From an uncultured Collinsella sp. (GTDB lineage Bacteria; Actinomycetota; Coriobacteriia; Coriobacteriales; Coriobacteriaceae), in the NCBI GenBank assembly GCA_900755685.1, contig CAAEHI010000048.1, positions 1 through 64,000 of the forward strand: 64,000 nucleotides of DNA, given 5' to 3'. The notes beneath the pieces were generated by a model that saw only the letters and a program-made list of their open reading frames with translations, ran no database searches and was not told where the DNA came from. Both the position numbers and the translations under genes were made by a program. Below are positions 17,859 through 33,875 of this stretch, piece by piece. Position 1 is the stretch's first letter, and every line of letters starts with the position of its first letter.

Positions 17859-18818
17859 CTACTTCCAACGAAGCAGATAGCCACCTATATCCAGACCGGC
17901 GCCAAATCCAACCAAGGCGATGGTGTCGCCTGTGTGAAGTGCACCGGCGTTTGCCAGCCGGTCGAGGGCAAGCGGAATGCATGCGCTCGAAATGTTGCCG
18001 GTCTCGCGCAACGTGCGAACCACGCGCTCGTCCGGCACGCCCAGGCGCTTGACCGCCTGGCTCAGGATTCGTTCGTTAGCCTGATGGAATACAAAATGAT
18101 CGATGTCTTCGACCGAAATGCCCGCATAGATCGCAAGCTTATGGACCGTGTCGCAGATGGCGTTGACGCCGAACTTGAACACGCGGCGGCCATTCATGGA
18201 CAGCACACTCGCGCTATCTGCGGAAGCCTTAAACGGCGAGGTACCGACCAGACCGGGAACGCGCAACGTCTCGACGTCGGGCGCCGTCGAAAGCTCAACG
18301 GCAAGGGGGTTGTCTCCCCCAGCTTCAATCACTGCGGCGCCTGCCCCATCGCCAAAAAGCACGCAGGTGGCACGGTCGGTCCAGTCGAGCGCGCGCGTCA
18401 TCTGCTCGGCAGCAACAACAAGCACGCGCTCGGCACGGCTGCGGGCGATATAGCCCTCGGCGACATCGAGCGCAAATACGAAGCCGGCACAAGCCGCCGA
18501 GACATCGAAGGCAGGGCACGTCGCGCCAAGTCGCTCAGCAACGGCACACGCCTCGGCAGGAACAAGGTGGTCACCCGTCGTCGTCGAGCAGACGATCAGA
18601 TCCAGCTGGCTCGCGTCGATTCCGGACACCTGGAGTGCCCGCTCACTCGCCGCTACGGCAAGGTCGTCAAGTGACTCGGTGGTGCAGACGTGGCGGCTCT
18701 TGATACCCGTGCGGGTAAAAATCCACTCATCCGAGGTATCGAGGAACTCAGACAGCTCGTCATTGGAAACACTGCGCTCAGGAAGTGCCGAACCTGTTCC
18801 AAGAATCGTGAAACCCAT
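17859..18818 (-). CDS. fabH: 3-oxoacyl-ACP synthase III
   Basis: FabH starts fatty-acid synthesis by condensing an acyl-CoA primer with malonyl-ACP. The ATG at 18818 has the strong site AAAGGAGG 6 nt upstream and gives 319 residues beginning MGFTILGTGSALPE. Cys110 in VSAACAGF, the histidine in VFHQANERI and the asparagine in GNISSACIP form the expected catalytic triad. It is the first gene of the fab operon and faces birA across a 176 nt gap with two matching palindromes. Confidence 0.96.
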   Translation of the reverse strand: MGFTILGTGSALPERSVSNDELSEFLDTSDEWIFTRTGIKSRHVCTTESLDDLAVAASERALQVSGIDASQLDLIVCSTTTGDHLVPAEACAVAERLGATCPAFDVSAACAGFVFALDVAEGYIARSRAERVLVVAAEQMTRALDWTDRATCVLFGDGAGAAVIEAGGDNPLAVELSTAPDVETLRVPGLVGTSPFKASADSASVLSMNGRRVFKFGVNAICDTVHKLAIYAGISVEDIDHFVFHQANERILSQAVKRLGVPDERVVRTLRETGNISSACIPLALDRLANAGALHTGDTIALVGFGAGLDIGGYLLRWK

Positions 18819-18836
18819 CACTAACCTCCTTTGAGT

Positions 18837-18852
18837 TGTTGACGTGTTTACA
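18837..18852. promoter_or_regulatory. Operator-like palindrome 1 between fabH and birA
   Basis: TGTTGACGTGTTTACA, an imperfect palindrome whose ends TGTT.AC and GT.(A)ACA mirror each other. It differs from site 2, 48 bp away, at one base. It lies 18 nt upstream of the fabH ATG, so a bound protein would block its expression. It resembles neither the FapR nor the FabT consensus as I know them. Confidence 0.6.
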
Positions 18853-18884
18853 TCGACCAAGAGAGGATAACGCATTTCAGTCTT

Positions 18885-18900
18885 TGTTGACGTGTTAACA
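18885..18900. promoter_or_regulatory. Operator-like palindrome 2 between fabH and birA
   Basis: TGTTGACGTGTTAACA, near-identical to site 1. The preceding T (18884) and the following TTAA extend the similarity. The two sites are 48 bp apart centre to centre, suitable for cooperative binding or for one site per divergent promoter. Confidence 0.6.
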
Positions 18901-18994
18901 TTAAATTGTCCAAATGCGACAAAGGCTTCACATTGTGTCTATCTCTCGACACCATTGCGTCATTCACTTATTCAATAAGGGGGTAGCAGCCGCT

Positions 18995-19771
18995 ATGGAT
19001 GCCCAATTAACGATTGTCGATGTAACCGGATCGACCAACGATGACCTGCTCGAGGCAGGAAAACAGGGTGCGCCGCACGGCACAGGACTTGCCGCCCGCG
19101 CGCAAACGGCAGGACGCGGCCGGCGCGGCCACAAGTGGGATTCAACCGCCGGCAACCTATTGCTTTCGATTGTCCTGCGTCCATGCGTTAATCCCGCAAA
19201 GTACTCTGGTCTTGCCGCCGTCAGCGGCCTAGCGGTGCTCGAAGCACTCGAAAAGCAAGGCCTTGCAAGCGAAATAGCCCTCAAGTGGCCCAACGACCTG
19301 GTCGCGCGAGGACGCAAGCTCGGCGGCATTCTGGTCGAGGCCGCACGCGATAACGAAGGCAAACCTTTCGCCGTCTGCGGCATTGGTGTCAACGTAAACT
19401 ACACGCCCCAAGAGGTGCCCGATGGCGGCCTGGCGGCAATTGGCCTCTCGGACCTCAACGAGAGCGTTCCCGCCGTCGACATGCTCCTCGATGAGGTCTA
19501 TCACGCAGTTATAGACGCTGTAGATACCTGGGCAGAGCGCCTCAACGCCAAGGAAGAAGACGCCGGTCCGCTCGCGCCCGTCCACGACGAATATATCGCT
19601 CACCTCAATTGGATCGGGAAGCACGTTATCGCCCGCTCCCCCGCTGGAGACGAGCTGGCACGAGGCATATTTAGAACGGTCGACGATTGCGGCCGCGCAA
19701 GCATTGAGACCGAGAGCGGCTTGTGCGTCTTCCACTTCGAAGAAGCATCCTTGCGCCCCCTGAGCGAATAG
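18995..19771 (+). CDS. birA: Biotin--[acetyl-CoA-carboxylase] ligase, without DNA-binding domain
   Basis: BirA activates biotin with ATP and attaches it to the AccB lysine. The ATG at 18995 gives 258 residues. GRGRRGHKWDS is the conserved biotinoyl-AMP loop, ALKWPNDLVARGRKLGGIL contains the catalytic lysine, and a small SH3-like C-terminal domain follows. The N-terminal helix-turn-helix of E. coli BirA is absent, so this is a class I ligase that cannot itself be the local repressor. AGGGGG lies 11 nt upstream, slightly far. It diverges from the operon encoding its substrate. Confidence 0.94.
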   Translation: MDAQLTIVDVTGSTNDDLLEAGKQGAPHGTGLAARAQTAGRGRRGHKWDSTAGNLLLSIVLRPCVNPAKYSGLAAVSGLAVLEALEKQGLASEIALKWPNDLVARGRKLGGILVEAARDNEGKPFAVCGIGVNVNYTPQEVPDGGLAAIGLSDLNESVPAVDMLLDEVYHAVIDAVDTWAERLNAKEEDAGPLAPVHDEYIAHLNWIGKHVIARSPAGDELARGIFRTVDDCGRASIETESGLCVFHFEEASLRPLSE

Positions 19772-19831
19772 GGCGCCGCAGCCGTCGGCTCGGCAGACGA
19801 ATTCGCTATCCCAAAATCTAAACTCAAAACA

Positions 19832-19868
19832 AAAGGGCCCCGCTACCGTAACGGCAGCGGGGCCCTTT
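19832..19868. terminator. Bidirectional terminator between birA and rpsJ
   Basis: AAAGGGCCCCGCT and AGCGGGGCCCTTT form a strong stem. The A-run on one side and T-run on the other let it serve both birA (plus) and rpsJ (minus), whose coding ends converge here. Confidence 0.85.
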
Positions 19869-19886
19869 AAGCTATGAGGATATCGC

Positions 19887-20195
19887 TTAGAGCTTGATGT
19901 CGATGTCGACGCCAGCGGGGAGGTCGAGACGCATAAGCGAATCAACAGTGCCCGAGGTGGGGTCGAGGATGTCGATGAGGCGCTTGTGGGTGCGCATCTC
20001 GAACTGCTCACGGGAGTCCTTGTTCACGTGCGGCGAGCGGATAACCGTGTACAGGTTGCGCTCGGTGGGCAGGGGGACAGGACCGGAAACGCGAGCGCCG
20101 GTCTTCTGAGCGGTCTCGACGATGAGCTTCGCGGACTGATCGACGACCTCGTGATCATAGCCCTTGAGGCGAATGCGGATCTTCTGGGTAGCCAA
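19887..20195 (-). CDS. rpsJ: Small ribosomal subunit protein S10 (NusE)
   Basis: S10 is a 30S head protein that also joins NusB in transcription antitermination. The 102 residues contain [18 protein letters not shown] and [19 protein letters not shown]. The start codon is TTG, with GGAGG 6 nt upstream. It is placed after fusA as the last gene of the str operon. In most bacteria it heads the S10 cluster; here rplC lies 14 kb away. Confidence 0.97.
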   Translation of the reverse strand: MATQKIRIRLKGYDHEVVDQSAKLIVETAQKTGARVSGPVPLPTERNLYTVIRSPHVNKDSREQFEMRTHKRLIDILDPTSGTVDSLMRLDLPAGVDIDIKL

Positions 20196-20255
20196 CTTAA
20201 ACCTCCAAAGAGTGCGAGAGATGTTCTCGCGGATTACGTAACAGGGAGCTCGAAC

Positions 20256-22355
20256 TTAGGCGTTCTTGCTCATGACCTCGTCCACGATGGACTTGGGCGC
20301 GGGCTCATAAGAGTCGAACTGCATCGTGTAGGATGCACGGCCCTGGGTCTGGGAGCGAAGGTCGGTAGCGTAACCGAACATCTCGCCCAGCGGCACCTTG
20401 GCACGGATGAGCTTGCTGTTCTTGCGATCCTCCATACCCTCGATCTTGCCGCGGCGACCGGAGAGGTTGCCCATAACGTCGCCCATGTACTGCTCGGGGG
20501 TCTCGACCTCAACAGCCATGATCGGCTCGAGCAGCTGCGGATCGGACTTCTTGAGGGCGTCCTTGATAGCCATGGAACCGGCGATCTTGAAGGCGGCCTC
20601 GGAGGAGTCGACCTCGTGGTAAGAACCGTCGAACAGGGTGACCTTAACGTCGAGGACCGGGAAGCCGGCGATAACACCGGTGTTCAGGGCCTCCTGGATG
20701 CCCTTGTCGATGGACGGGATGTACTCCTTGGGCACGACGCCGCCGACGATAGCGTTGACGAACTCGTAGCCGAAGCCCTCCTCCATCTTCTCGAGCTTGA
20801 TGACGGCGTGGCCGTACTGACCGCGACCACCGGACTGACGGACGAACTTGCCCTCAGCCTTCTCGACGTCGTGACCAGCGGTCTCGCGGTAGGCGACCTG
20901 GGGCTTACCAACGTTAGCGTCAACCTTGAACTCGCGGAGCAGACGGTCGACGATGATCTCGAGGTGCAGCTCGCCCATGCCGGCGATGATGGTCTGGCCG
21001 GTCTCGTGGTTGGTGGACACCTGGAAGGTCGGGTCCTCCTCGGCGAGCTTGGTCAGAGCCAGGGACATCTTGTCCTGCTCGGCCTTGGTCTTGGGCTCGA
21101 TGGCAACGTCGATAACGGGCTTAGCGAACTCGATCTTCTCGAGGACGATCTCCTTGCCCTCAGCGCACAGGGTGTCGCCGGTGGTGGAGTTCTTGAAGCC
21201 GACGCAAGCGACGATGTCGCCCGCGGCAGCGTCGTCACGGTCGATACGCTCGGCGGCGTTCATCTCGAGGATGCGGCCGAGACGCTCGCGCTGACCGTTG
21301 GAAGCGTTAACAACGTAGGAGCCGGACTCGGCGCGGCCGGAGTAAACGCGGACATAGGTGAGCTTACCGACGAACGGGTCGGTCATGATCTTGAAAACCA
21401 GGCCGGAGAAGGGCTCGTCGAAGGAAGGATGACGCTGGATCTCCTCGCCGGTGTCCGGATCGGTACCGGTGACGGCCTCAACGTCGAGCGGGCTGGGCAG
21501 GTAGTCGACGACAGCGTCGAGCAGCTCCTGAACGCCCTTGTTCTTGTAGGCGGAGCCCACGAAGACGAGGTTGAGCTCATTGGCCAGAACACCCTTGCGC
21601 AGAGCAGCCTTGAGCTCCTCGACGGTGAAGTCCTCCTCCATGAGGATCTTCTCCATGAGCTCGTCGTCAAAGCTGGCAGCAGCGTCAAGGAGCTCCTCGC
21701 GCTTGGCAGCAGCGATGTCGGCAAACTCAGCCGGGATCTCGTCCATCGGCTCGGGGTAGGTCATACCCTTCTCGTCGGCCTTGAAGTCCCATGCAGTCAT
21801 GGTGACCAGGTCGATGACGCCCCAGAAGTTGTCCTCGGCGCCCATCGGGACCTGAGCGGCCACGGCGTTAGCGTCGAGACGATCCTTCATGGTCTCGATA
21901 GCGTTGAAGAAGTCAGCGCCCACGCGGTCATACTTGTTGATGAAGGCGATGCGGGGGACGTTGAAGGTGGAAGCCTGACGCCAAACGGTCTCAGACTGGG
22001 GCTGAACGCCGGCAACGGCGTCGAAGACGGCGACAGCGCCATCGAGGACGCGCAGGCAGCGCTCGACCTCGGCGGTGAAGTCAACGTGGCCCGGGGTGTC
22101 GATGATCTGGATGCGGTAGTCCTTACCGTCCTTGTTCCAGAAGCACGTGGTAGCAGCGGAGGTAATGGTTACGCCGCGCTCCTGCTCCTGAACCATCCAG
22201 TCCATGGTGGCAGCGCCCTCATGGACCTCACCGATCTTGTGGGTCTTACCGGTGTAGTAAAGAATACGCTCGGTCGTGGTGGTCTTACCGGCATCGATGT
22301 GGGCCATGATGCCGATGTTACGGGTATCGGAAAGCTTGTACTTAGGCTTAGCCAT
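20256..22355 (-). CDS. fusA: Elongation factor G
   Basis: EF-G drives GTP-dependent ribosomal translocation. The 699 residues begin [20 protein letters not shown]. The G1 loop [15 protein letters not shown], switch segments and DTPGHVDF (G3), and [10 protein letters not shown] (G4) are intact, followed by domains II-V with [15 protein letters not shown]. The length is standard. It lies 19 nt after rpsG and 60 nt before rpsJ. tuf, often next in this operon, is elsewhere (60.9 kb). Confidence 0.98.
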   Translation of the reverse strand: MAKPKYKLSDTRNIGIMAHIDAGKTTTTERILYYTGKTHKIGEVHEGAATMDWMVQEQERGVTITSAATTCFWNKDGKDYRIQIIDTPGHVDFTAEVERCLRVLDGAVAVFDAVAGVQPQSETVWRQASTFNVPRIAFINKYDRVGADFFNAIETMKDRLDANAVAAQVPMGAEDNFWGVIDLVTMTAWDFKADEKGMTYPEPMDEIPAEFADIAAAKREELLDAAASFDDELMEKILMEEDFTVEELKAALRKGVLANELNLVFVGSAYKNKGVQELLDAVVDYLPSPLDVEAVTGTDPDTGEEIQRHPSFDEPFSGLVFKIMTDPFVGKLTYVRVYSGRAESGSYVVNASNGQRERLGRILEMNAAERIDRDDAAAGDIVACVGFKNSTTGDTLCAEGKEIVLEKIEFAKPVIDVAIEPKTKAEQDKMSLALTKLAEEDPTFQVSTNHETGQTIIAGMGELHLEIIVDRLLREFKVDANVGKPQVAYRETAGHDVEKAEGKFVRQSGGRGQYGHAVIKLEKMEEGFGYEFVNAIVGGVVPKEYIPSIDKGIQEALNTGVIAGFPVLDVKVTLFDGSYHEVDSSEAAFKIAGSMAIKDALKKSDPQLLEPIMAVEVETPEQYMGDVMGNLSGRRGKIEGMEDRKNSKLIRAKVPLGEMFGYATDLRSQTQGRASYTMQFDSYEPAPKSIVDEVMSKNA

Positions 22356-22374
22356 GTTAGTTCCTTACCTTAAC

Positions 22375-22848
22375 TTACCAACGATAGTGAGAGAACGCGC
22401 GGTTGGCCTCGGCCATCTTGAAGACGTCCTCACGCTTCTTGACGGAAGCGCCCAGGCCGTTGGAAGCGTCGAGAATCTCGTTGGCGAGACGCTCGGCCAT
22501 GGTCTTCTCCTTGCGAGCGCGGGAGAAGTTGACGATCCAGCGGATACCCAGAGCGGTGGAACGACGGGAGTTGACCTCCATCGGGACCTGATAGGTAGCG
22601 CCACCGACACGCTTGGGCTTAACCTCGAGCGTGGGCTTGACGTTGTCCATAGCCTTCTTGAAGGTAGCGAGAGCGTCGCCACCCTCGGACTTCTCGGCAA
22701 CGATCTCGAAAGCGGTGTAAACGATGCGCTCAGCGGTGGCCTTCTTGCCGTCAAGAAGGACCTTGTTGATGAGCTGAGTCACCAGGCGGTTGTTGTAAAC
22801 GGCGTCAGGCTGAACCTCACGACGATTAGCTGCTGCACGACGCGGCAT
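22375..22848 (-). CDS. rpsG: Small ribosomal subunit protein S7
   Basis: S7 nucleates assembly of the 30S head. The 157 residues begin [20 protein letters not shown], with the conserved [20 protein letters not shown] and [17 protein letters not shown] segments. It follows rpsL by 73 nt and precedes fusA by 19 nt, the standard str order. Confidence 0.98.
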   Translation of the reverse strand: MPRRAAANRREVQPDAVYNNRLVTQLINKVLLDGKKATAERIVYTAFEIVAEKSEGGDALATFKKAMDNVKPTLEVKPKRVGGATYQVPMEVNSRRSTALGIRWIVNFSRARKEKTMAERLANEILDASNGLGASVKKREDVFKMAEANRAFSHYRW

Positions 22849-22921
22849 GTGAAATCTCCTTAAGTGTCTACCGTGCGGCGCTTAGGCGGCACACGGCGAA
22901 AGTATCAAAACGTTATCTGGC

Positions 22922-23299
22922 TTATTTAGCCTTAGGGCGCTTAGCACCGTACTTGGAACGGGCCTGCATACGGTTCTGGACCGGAGCAGCGTCGTAGGCG
23001 CCACGGATGACGTGATAACGGACACCAGGGAGGTCACGGACACGACCGCCGCGGACGAGCACGATGGAGTGCTCCTGCAGGTTGTGGCCCTCACCCGGGA
23101 TGTAAGCAGTAACTTCGATGCCGTTGACAAGGCGAACACGGGCAACCTTACGAAGAGCCGAGTTCGGCTTCTTGGGGCTCGTGGTGAAGACGCGGGTGCA
23201 CACGCCGCGCTTCTGGGAGTTGTGCTGCAGAGCAGCGTTCTTGGACTTCTTGGGCACGGAACGACGGCCCTGGCGAACCAGCTGGTTAATAGTAGGCAA
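22922..23299 (-). CDS. rpsL: Small ribosomal subunit protein S12
   Basis: S12 lies at the decoding centre and is the classic target of streptomycin-resistance changes. The 125 residues begin [20 protein letters not shown] and contain [19 protein letters not shown] (here [15 protein letters not shown]) and [16 protein letters not shown]. It is the first gene of the str operon; a consensus promoter lies about 95-120 nt upstream. Confidence 0.98.
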   Translation of the reverse strand: MPTINQLVRQGRRSVPKKSKNAALQHNSQKRGVCTRVFTTSPKKPNSALRKVARVRLVNGIEVTAYIPGEGHNLQEHSIVLVRGGRVRDLPGVRYHVIRGAYDAAPVQNRMQARSKYGAKRPKAK

Positions 23300-23392
23300 A
23301 GCGTACTCCTTCTCGAATGATTCCAGCTTTCTGTAAAGTGCAACGGCTTGAATCGAGGGGTCAGCATCCCCCTACGAAACACGCAGTTCGAT

Positions 23393-23421
23393 AGGATACG
23401 TGGCGTTAGCTGTGCCGTCAA
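23393..23421 (-). promoter_or_regulatory. Promoter of the str operon (rpsL)
   Basis: On the minus strand: -35 TTGACG (23416-23421), 17 nt spacer, -10 TATCCT (23393-23398). Just upstream, 23426-23446 carries a partial copy of the ATACGCCCGGC motif also seen near rplC and the tRNA-tuf promoter. The A of the start codon is 94 nt downstream of the -10. Confidence 0.7.
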
Positions 23422-23504
23422 CAGACCACGCCGCCGGGCGTATCCCAAAATTGGCACATTTCCGCAAAGCCTACACAAAAGGAATCCCCTTCTGTGCGCG
23501 GGGG

Positions 23505-23645
23505 CGGATTCCCGGTCCGGGCGGCACAGGGGTTAAGTTTGCTGCTCTACAGTCCTGGCTCGCACGGAGGCCACATTAAGTGGCCTCCGGCTCGTGCGGA
23601 ACTCGCGACAAACTTAACCCCTGTGCCGCCCGGCCCGGGAATCCG
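23505..23645. repeat. Nested long hairpin element, copy 2 (upstream of rpsL)
   Basis: Arms 23505-23541 and 23609-23645 pair over 37 bp with one mismatch (23516/23634). The 67 nt centre 23542-23608 is nearly the same as that of copy 1 and has the inner hairpin GGAGGCCAC-ATTAA-GTGGCCTCC. The outer arms share no obvious sequence with copies 1 or 3. It lies 84 bp upstream of the rpsL -35. The 23300-23843 gap contains this element, the rpsL promoter, a dispersed 45 bp element and a terminator, but no gene. Confidence 0.85.
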
Positions 23646-23673
23646 ACGTGCTCGTCGGGGCAACGTTCCCTGC

Positions 23674-23719
23674 CAAAAAGGGACAGGTTTATTTTGGTCG
23701 GTTTTATCTGGGAAAACGC
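23674..23719 (+). repeat. Dispersed 45 bp element, copy 1
   Basis: Contains GGGACAGGTTTATTTTGG followed by TCGGTTTTATCTG. It matches the segments at 52114-52158 (same strand) and 25473-25515 (other strand) at about nine of ten positions. It is non-coding and located between genes in each case. Function is unknown. Confidence 0.75.
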
Positions 23720-23807
23720 CACTCTTCACGGTGATCCGCATCCATTTGCTACGTTCTTCCGAGAATCAGACGAATAACGTCCAATCCACTCGTCCATATA
23801 ACGCTAA

Positions 23808-23838
23808 AAAGGCCGCTTCCCCCCTTGGGAAGCGGCCC
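23808..23838 (-). terminator. Terminator after the anti-sigma gene
   Basis: GGCCGCTTCC and GGGAAGCGGCC form the stem; on the minus strand TTTTT follows. It lies just after the stop codon of the gene starting at 24920. Confidence 0.85.
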
Positions 23839-23843
23839 AGACT

Positions 23844-24920
23844 TTACGAATAAACGATGGTAAAGGGTACTTCTGTTTCGGTCTCTCCTGTTGACGTGCA
23901 CCTCGTGCCCTCAAGCGTTACTGAGACCACTTGGTCGACATCAATCAACTTCGTTGGCACCCAGATGTTCTCTCCGCTATTGCGCGTATAAGAAAAATAT
24001 AAGTTGAACGCCCCTGCGTCGTCATCTTCGATAATCTGCTCCGATCCATCCTTGTAGGTAACCGTCAACTTCTTCGTGACTGCGTCAATGCCCAAATCAT
24101 CGATGTGTGTCTGGATAGAAAACGGGCTGATCTCGAGAGGCGAGTCATCGGAGCGGAGTTCCTTTGTATCGACGTACGCTCCAACGCTAAACTCGGGCGT
24201 CGATGCCTCGAACGGCTTCGCATCCTCGCCTTCGCCCTCGGTCCACGAGATATTCCAGGTGACCGCATGTTGAAAACCTCGCTCGCGATCCATAGAAGCA
24301 AAGTACATCGTGCCGTTAATGACCGTGTCGCTTGATGTGTCCTTATCAATTGTGCAGCGTGTGTCAGCCCATTCCTCGCCGAAGTTCATGCTTGGCGTGC
24401 CGATGCCTTGTTCTTCTTCACCATAAAGAACAAGTTCGCCTGTCTCTGCTGCTGGCTTGTAGTAGTTAACTCCATTTGGATTTGACAACGTAAACGTCAC
24501 GGCGCCGCAGCCGTTTTGGTCAATAGCCATCTCATGGATATCGAGCGTATAGCCGTTACCCTCGACGGACAGATTAACTTTCTGAACTGCACCCTCCAGG
24601 CTTTGGGGCGCGATGCCATCACCAAACTCTCTGGTGTAGGTGTATTTAGTCCCCGATGAGCCACCGTTGGTCCAGGTAATGGAATCCCCGTTGCCGTGGT
24701 TTCCCCAGGCTGAGGCAAAATATCTGGAATTGACGACGGCGTAGGCGACCCCTCCGGTCGCCAGCACTCCGACAAGACATCCGATTACGGCAACATAGAG
24801 AGGCTTCGCGTGGCCCCTTTTGCGAAGGGGCTCGCCCGCAGCTGCATTAAGAACGCGATCGGCAAGATCGCTATCGGCTTGGACGGACTCGAAGGCCTGC
24901 TTGATTTGATTGGATTTCAC
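23844..24920 (-). CDS. Membrane anti-sigma factor-like protein, partner of the ECF sigma gene
   Basis: The 358 residues start with a short cytoplasmic region (about 1-40) that could bind a sigma factor. A single membrane helix follows at about 41-63 (VAVIGCLVGVLATGGVAYAV), then a 290-residue exported part rich in beta-strand-like sequence. This resembles DUF4179-type proteins encoded beside ECF sigma factors in Firmicutes and Coriobacteria. The GTG start has GGAGGAGG upstream and lies inside the end of the sigma gene (50 nt overlap), so the two are probably translationally coupled. The signal it senses is unknown. Confidence 0.75.
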   Translation of the reverse strand: MKSNQIKQAFESVQADSDLADRVLNAAAGEPLRKRGHAKPLYVAVIGCLVGVLATGGVAYAVVNSRYFASAWGNHGNGDSITWTNGGSSGTKYTYTREFGDGIAPQSLEGAVQKVNLSVEGNGYTLDIHEMAIDQNGCGAVTFTLSNPNGVNYYKPAAETGELVLYGEEEQGIGTPSMNFGEEWADTRCTIDKDTSSDTVINGTMYFASMDRERGFQHAVTWNISWTEGEGEDAKPFEASTPEFSVGAYVDTKELRSDDSPLEISPFSIQTHIDDLGIDAVTKKLTVTYKDGSEQIIEDDDAGAFNLYFSYTRNSGENIWVPTKLIDVDQVVSVTLEGTRCTSTGETETEVPFTIVYS

Positions 24921-25389
24921 GGTCGCCCTCCTCCAGGATGAACTTAAGCTTTGATCGGCCGCGTGCTAAACGCGTTCGAACAGTCGCGGCCGGCACATGC
25001 AATAACTCGGCAATCTCTGAAGTCGAAAAGCCCAGATAGTAATAGAGCACGATGGGAACACGGAATCGTTCCGGAAGGCGCATGACGTCGAGCAGGACAT
25101 CCTTGGTTTCCTCCGGTGCCGTCGAAAGCGAGTCGGTCAGACTCTCAATATCCTCCACGCGCCTCCATGGCTTTCGAAAAAGCGATTTGCACTCATTGAT
25201 CGTGACCCGGATAAGCCATCGACGAAGATGCTCCCGGCTCTCAAAATGCCCATCGCTTTTGAGCAACTTAAGAAAGACATCTTGAGCAACATCGTCGGCG
25301 TCGGCGCGATCACGCAGATACGTCAATGCGATCCGAAACACGACATCTCGGTGTTCCTCAACCGCCTGTCTAAAAGCTTGTTCTTCCAT
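24871..25389 (-). CDS. ECF-type RNA polymerase sigma factor
   Basis: A two-domain extracytoplasmic-function sigma factor of 172 residues. Region 2 covers about residues 10-75 (RDVVFRIALTYLRDRADADD, then VAQDVFLKLL). Region 4 is near the C-terminus (LPERFRVPIVLYYYLGFSTS, then EIAELLHVPAATVRTRLARG). The ATG at 25389 has an ideal GGAGGTGA site. A SigW-like promoter lies 49 nt upstream, suggesting it activates its own gene. It is controlled presumably by the overlapping membrane protein gene downstream. Confidence 0.92.
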   Translation of the reverse strand: MEEQAFRQAVEEHRDVVFRIALTYLRDRADADDVAQDVFLKLLKSDGHFESREHLRRWLIRVTINECKSLFRKPWRRVEDIESLTDSLSTAPEETKDVLLDVMRLPERFRVPIVLYYYLGFSTSEIAELLHVPAATVRTRLARGRSKLKFILEEGDREIQSNQAGLRVRPSR

Positions 25390-25437
25390 AATCACCTCCC
25401 GGTAACGCTGTTGGTTCTTGATGAGGTCCTCACCATA

Positions 25438-25466
25438 GATACGCTTTGACCAGACGAAATGTTTCA
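25438..25466 (-). promoter_or_regulatory. ECF-type (SigW-like) promoter of the sigma gene
   Basis: On the minus strand: TGAAAC (25461-25466), 17 nt, CGTATC (25438-25443). This matches the Bacillus SigW-family pattern TGAAAC-N16/17-CGTA. It sits directly ahead of the ECF sigma gene, consistent with autoregulation. Confidence 0.7.
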
Positions 25467-25472
25467 AATTCA

Positions 25473-25515
25473 GGCAGGAAAAAACTACCAAATTAAACCT
25501 GTCCCTTTTTGGCAG
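25473..25515 (-). repeat. Dispersed 45 bp element, copy 2
   Basis: The minus strand reads CCTGCCAAAAAGGGACAGG, then TTTAATTTGGTAG. It is the third most divergent member of the family at 23674 and 52114. It lies immediately upstream of the ECF promoter and downstream of the rpoC terminator region. Confidence 0.65.
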
Positions 25516-25527
25516 GTTTATAAAAAA

Positions 25528-25559
25528 GACCCGCTTCCCTGTTGGGAAACGGGTCTTTG
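25528..25559 (-). terminator. Terminator after rpoC
   Basis: AAAGACCCGCTTCC and GGGAAACGGGTCTTT form a long stem with T-rich flanks on both strands. It follows the rpoC stop by 26 nt. Confidence 0.85.
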
Positions 25560-25584
25560 GAAGGGCGGTTAACGTACTAGGAAA

Positions 25585-30060
<4,476 letters not shown>

Positions 30061-30066
30061 AGTCAA

Positions 30067-33558
<3,492 letters not shown>

Positions 33559-33631
33559 CAGGTTTTTCCTCCTTCACGGAAATGCTCGGTGGGTTGGCGA
33601 GGCATAGCTTCGCCAGTTATCGCAACCTAAT

Positions 33632-33659
33632 AGTTTATCAGGTACCGACCGTTGGGCAA
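33632..33659 (-). promoter_or_regulatory. Candidate rpoBC promoter
   Basis: On the minus strand: -35 TTGCCC (33654-33659), 16 nt, -10 TAAACT (33632-33637), about 75 nt upstream of the rpoB start. The 33559-33875 gap otherwise holds a LexA-like palindrome and the galU terminator. Confidence 0.45.
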
Positions 33660-33737
33660 GAAAAGCCTTGACGCGATTGAGTTTTTGGAGTAGCAAAGTT
33701 TTTCAACAGAAAACACGCAGGTAGATGTACGTGTATC

Positions 33738-33749
33738 GAACATTTGTTC
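33738..33749. promoter_or_regulatory. LexA-box-like palindrome upstream of rpoB
   Basis: GAACATTTGTTC, preceded by C (33737). It fits the Gram-positive SOS box core GAAC-N4-GTTC. No SOS-type gene lies downstream on either strand, so it may be chance or belong to rpoB control. Confidence 0.3.
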
Positions 33750-33822
33750 ATATGATTTCTGTGAACGAAGCCGAGGATGCACGCCTTTGACGGCGGAACG
33801 GAGGAAAGGCAACAGCACGCAT

Positions 33823-33857
33823 AAAAAACGGGTGCAGACCGAAGCCTGCACCCGTAA
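33823..33857 (-). terminator. Terminator after galU
   Basis: ACGGGTGCAG and CTGCACCCGT form a 10 bp stem. On the minus strand it is followed by TTTTTT, about 20 nt after the galU stop. Confidence 0.85.
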
Positions 33858-33875
33858 ATATCGATGCCCGAAGGC

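Noticed and set aside
19986..22373. 795-codon plus-strand frame opposite fusA
   Set aside because: Antisense shadow of EF-G; the codon pattern belongs to the minus strand.
23494..23853. 119-codon frame across hairpin copy 2
   Set aside because: It consists largely of the inverted repeat and has no ribosome-binding site or homology; the element is not coding.
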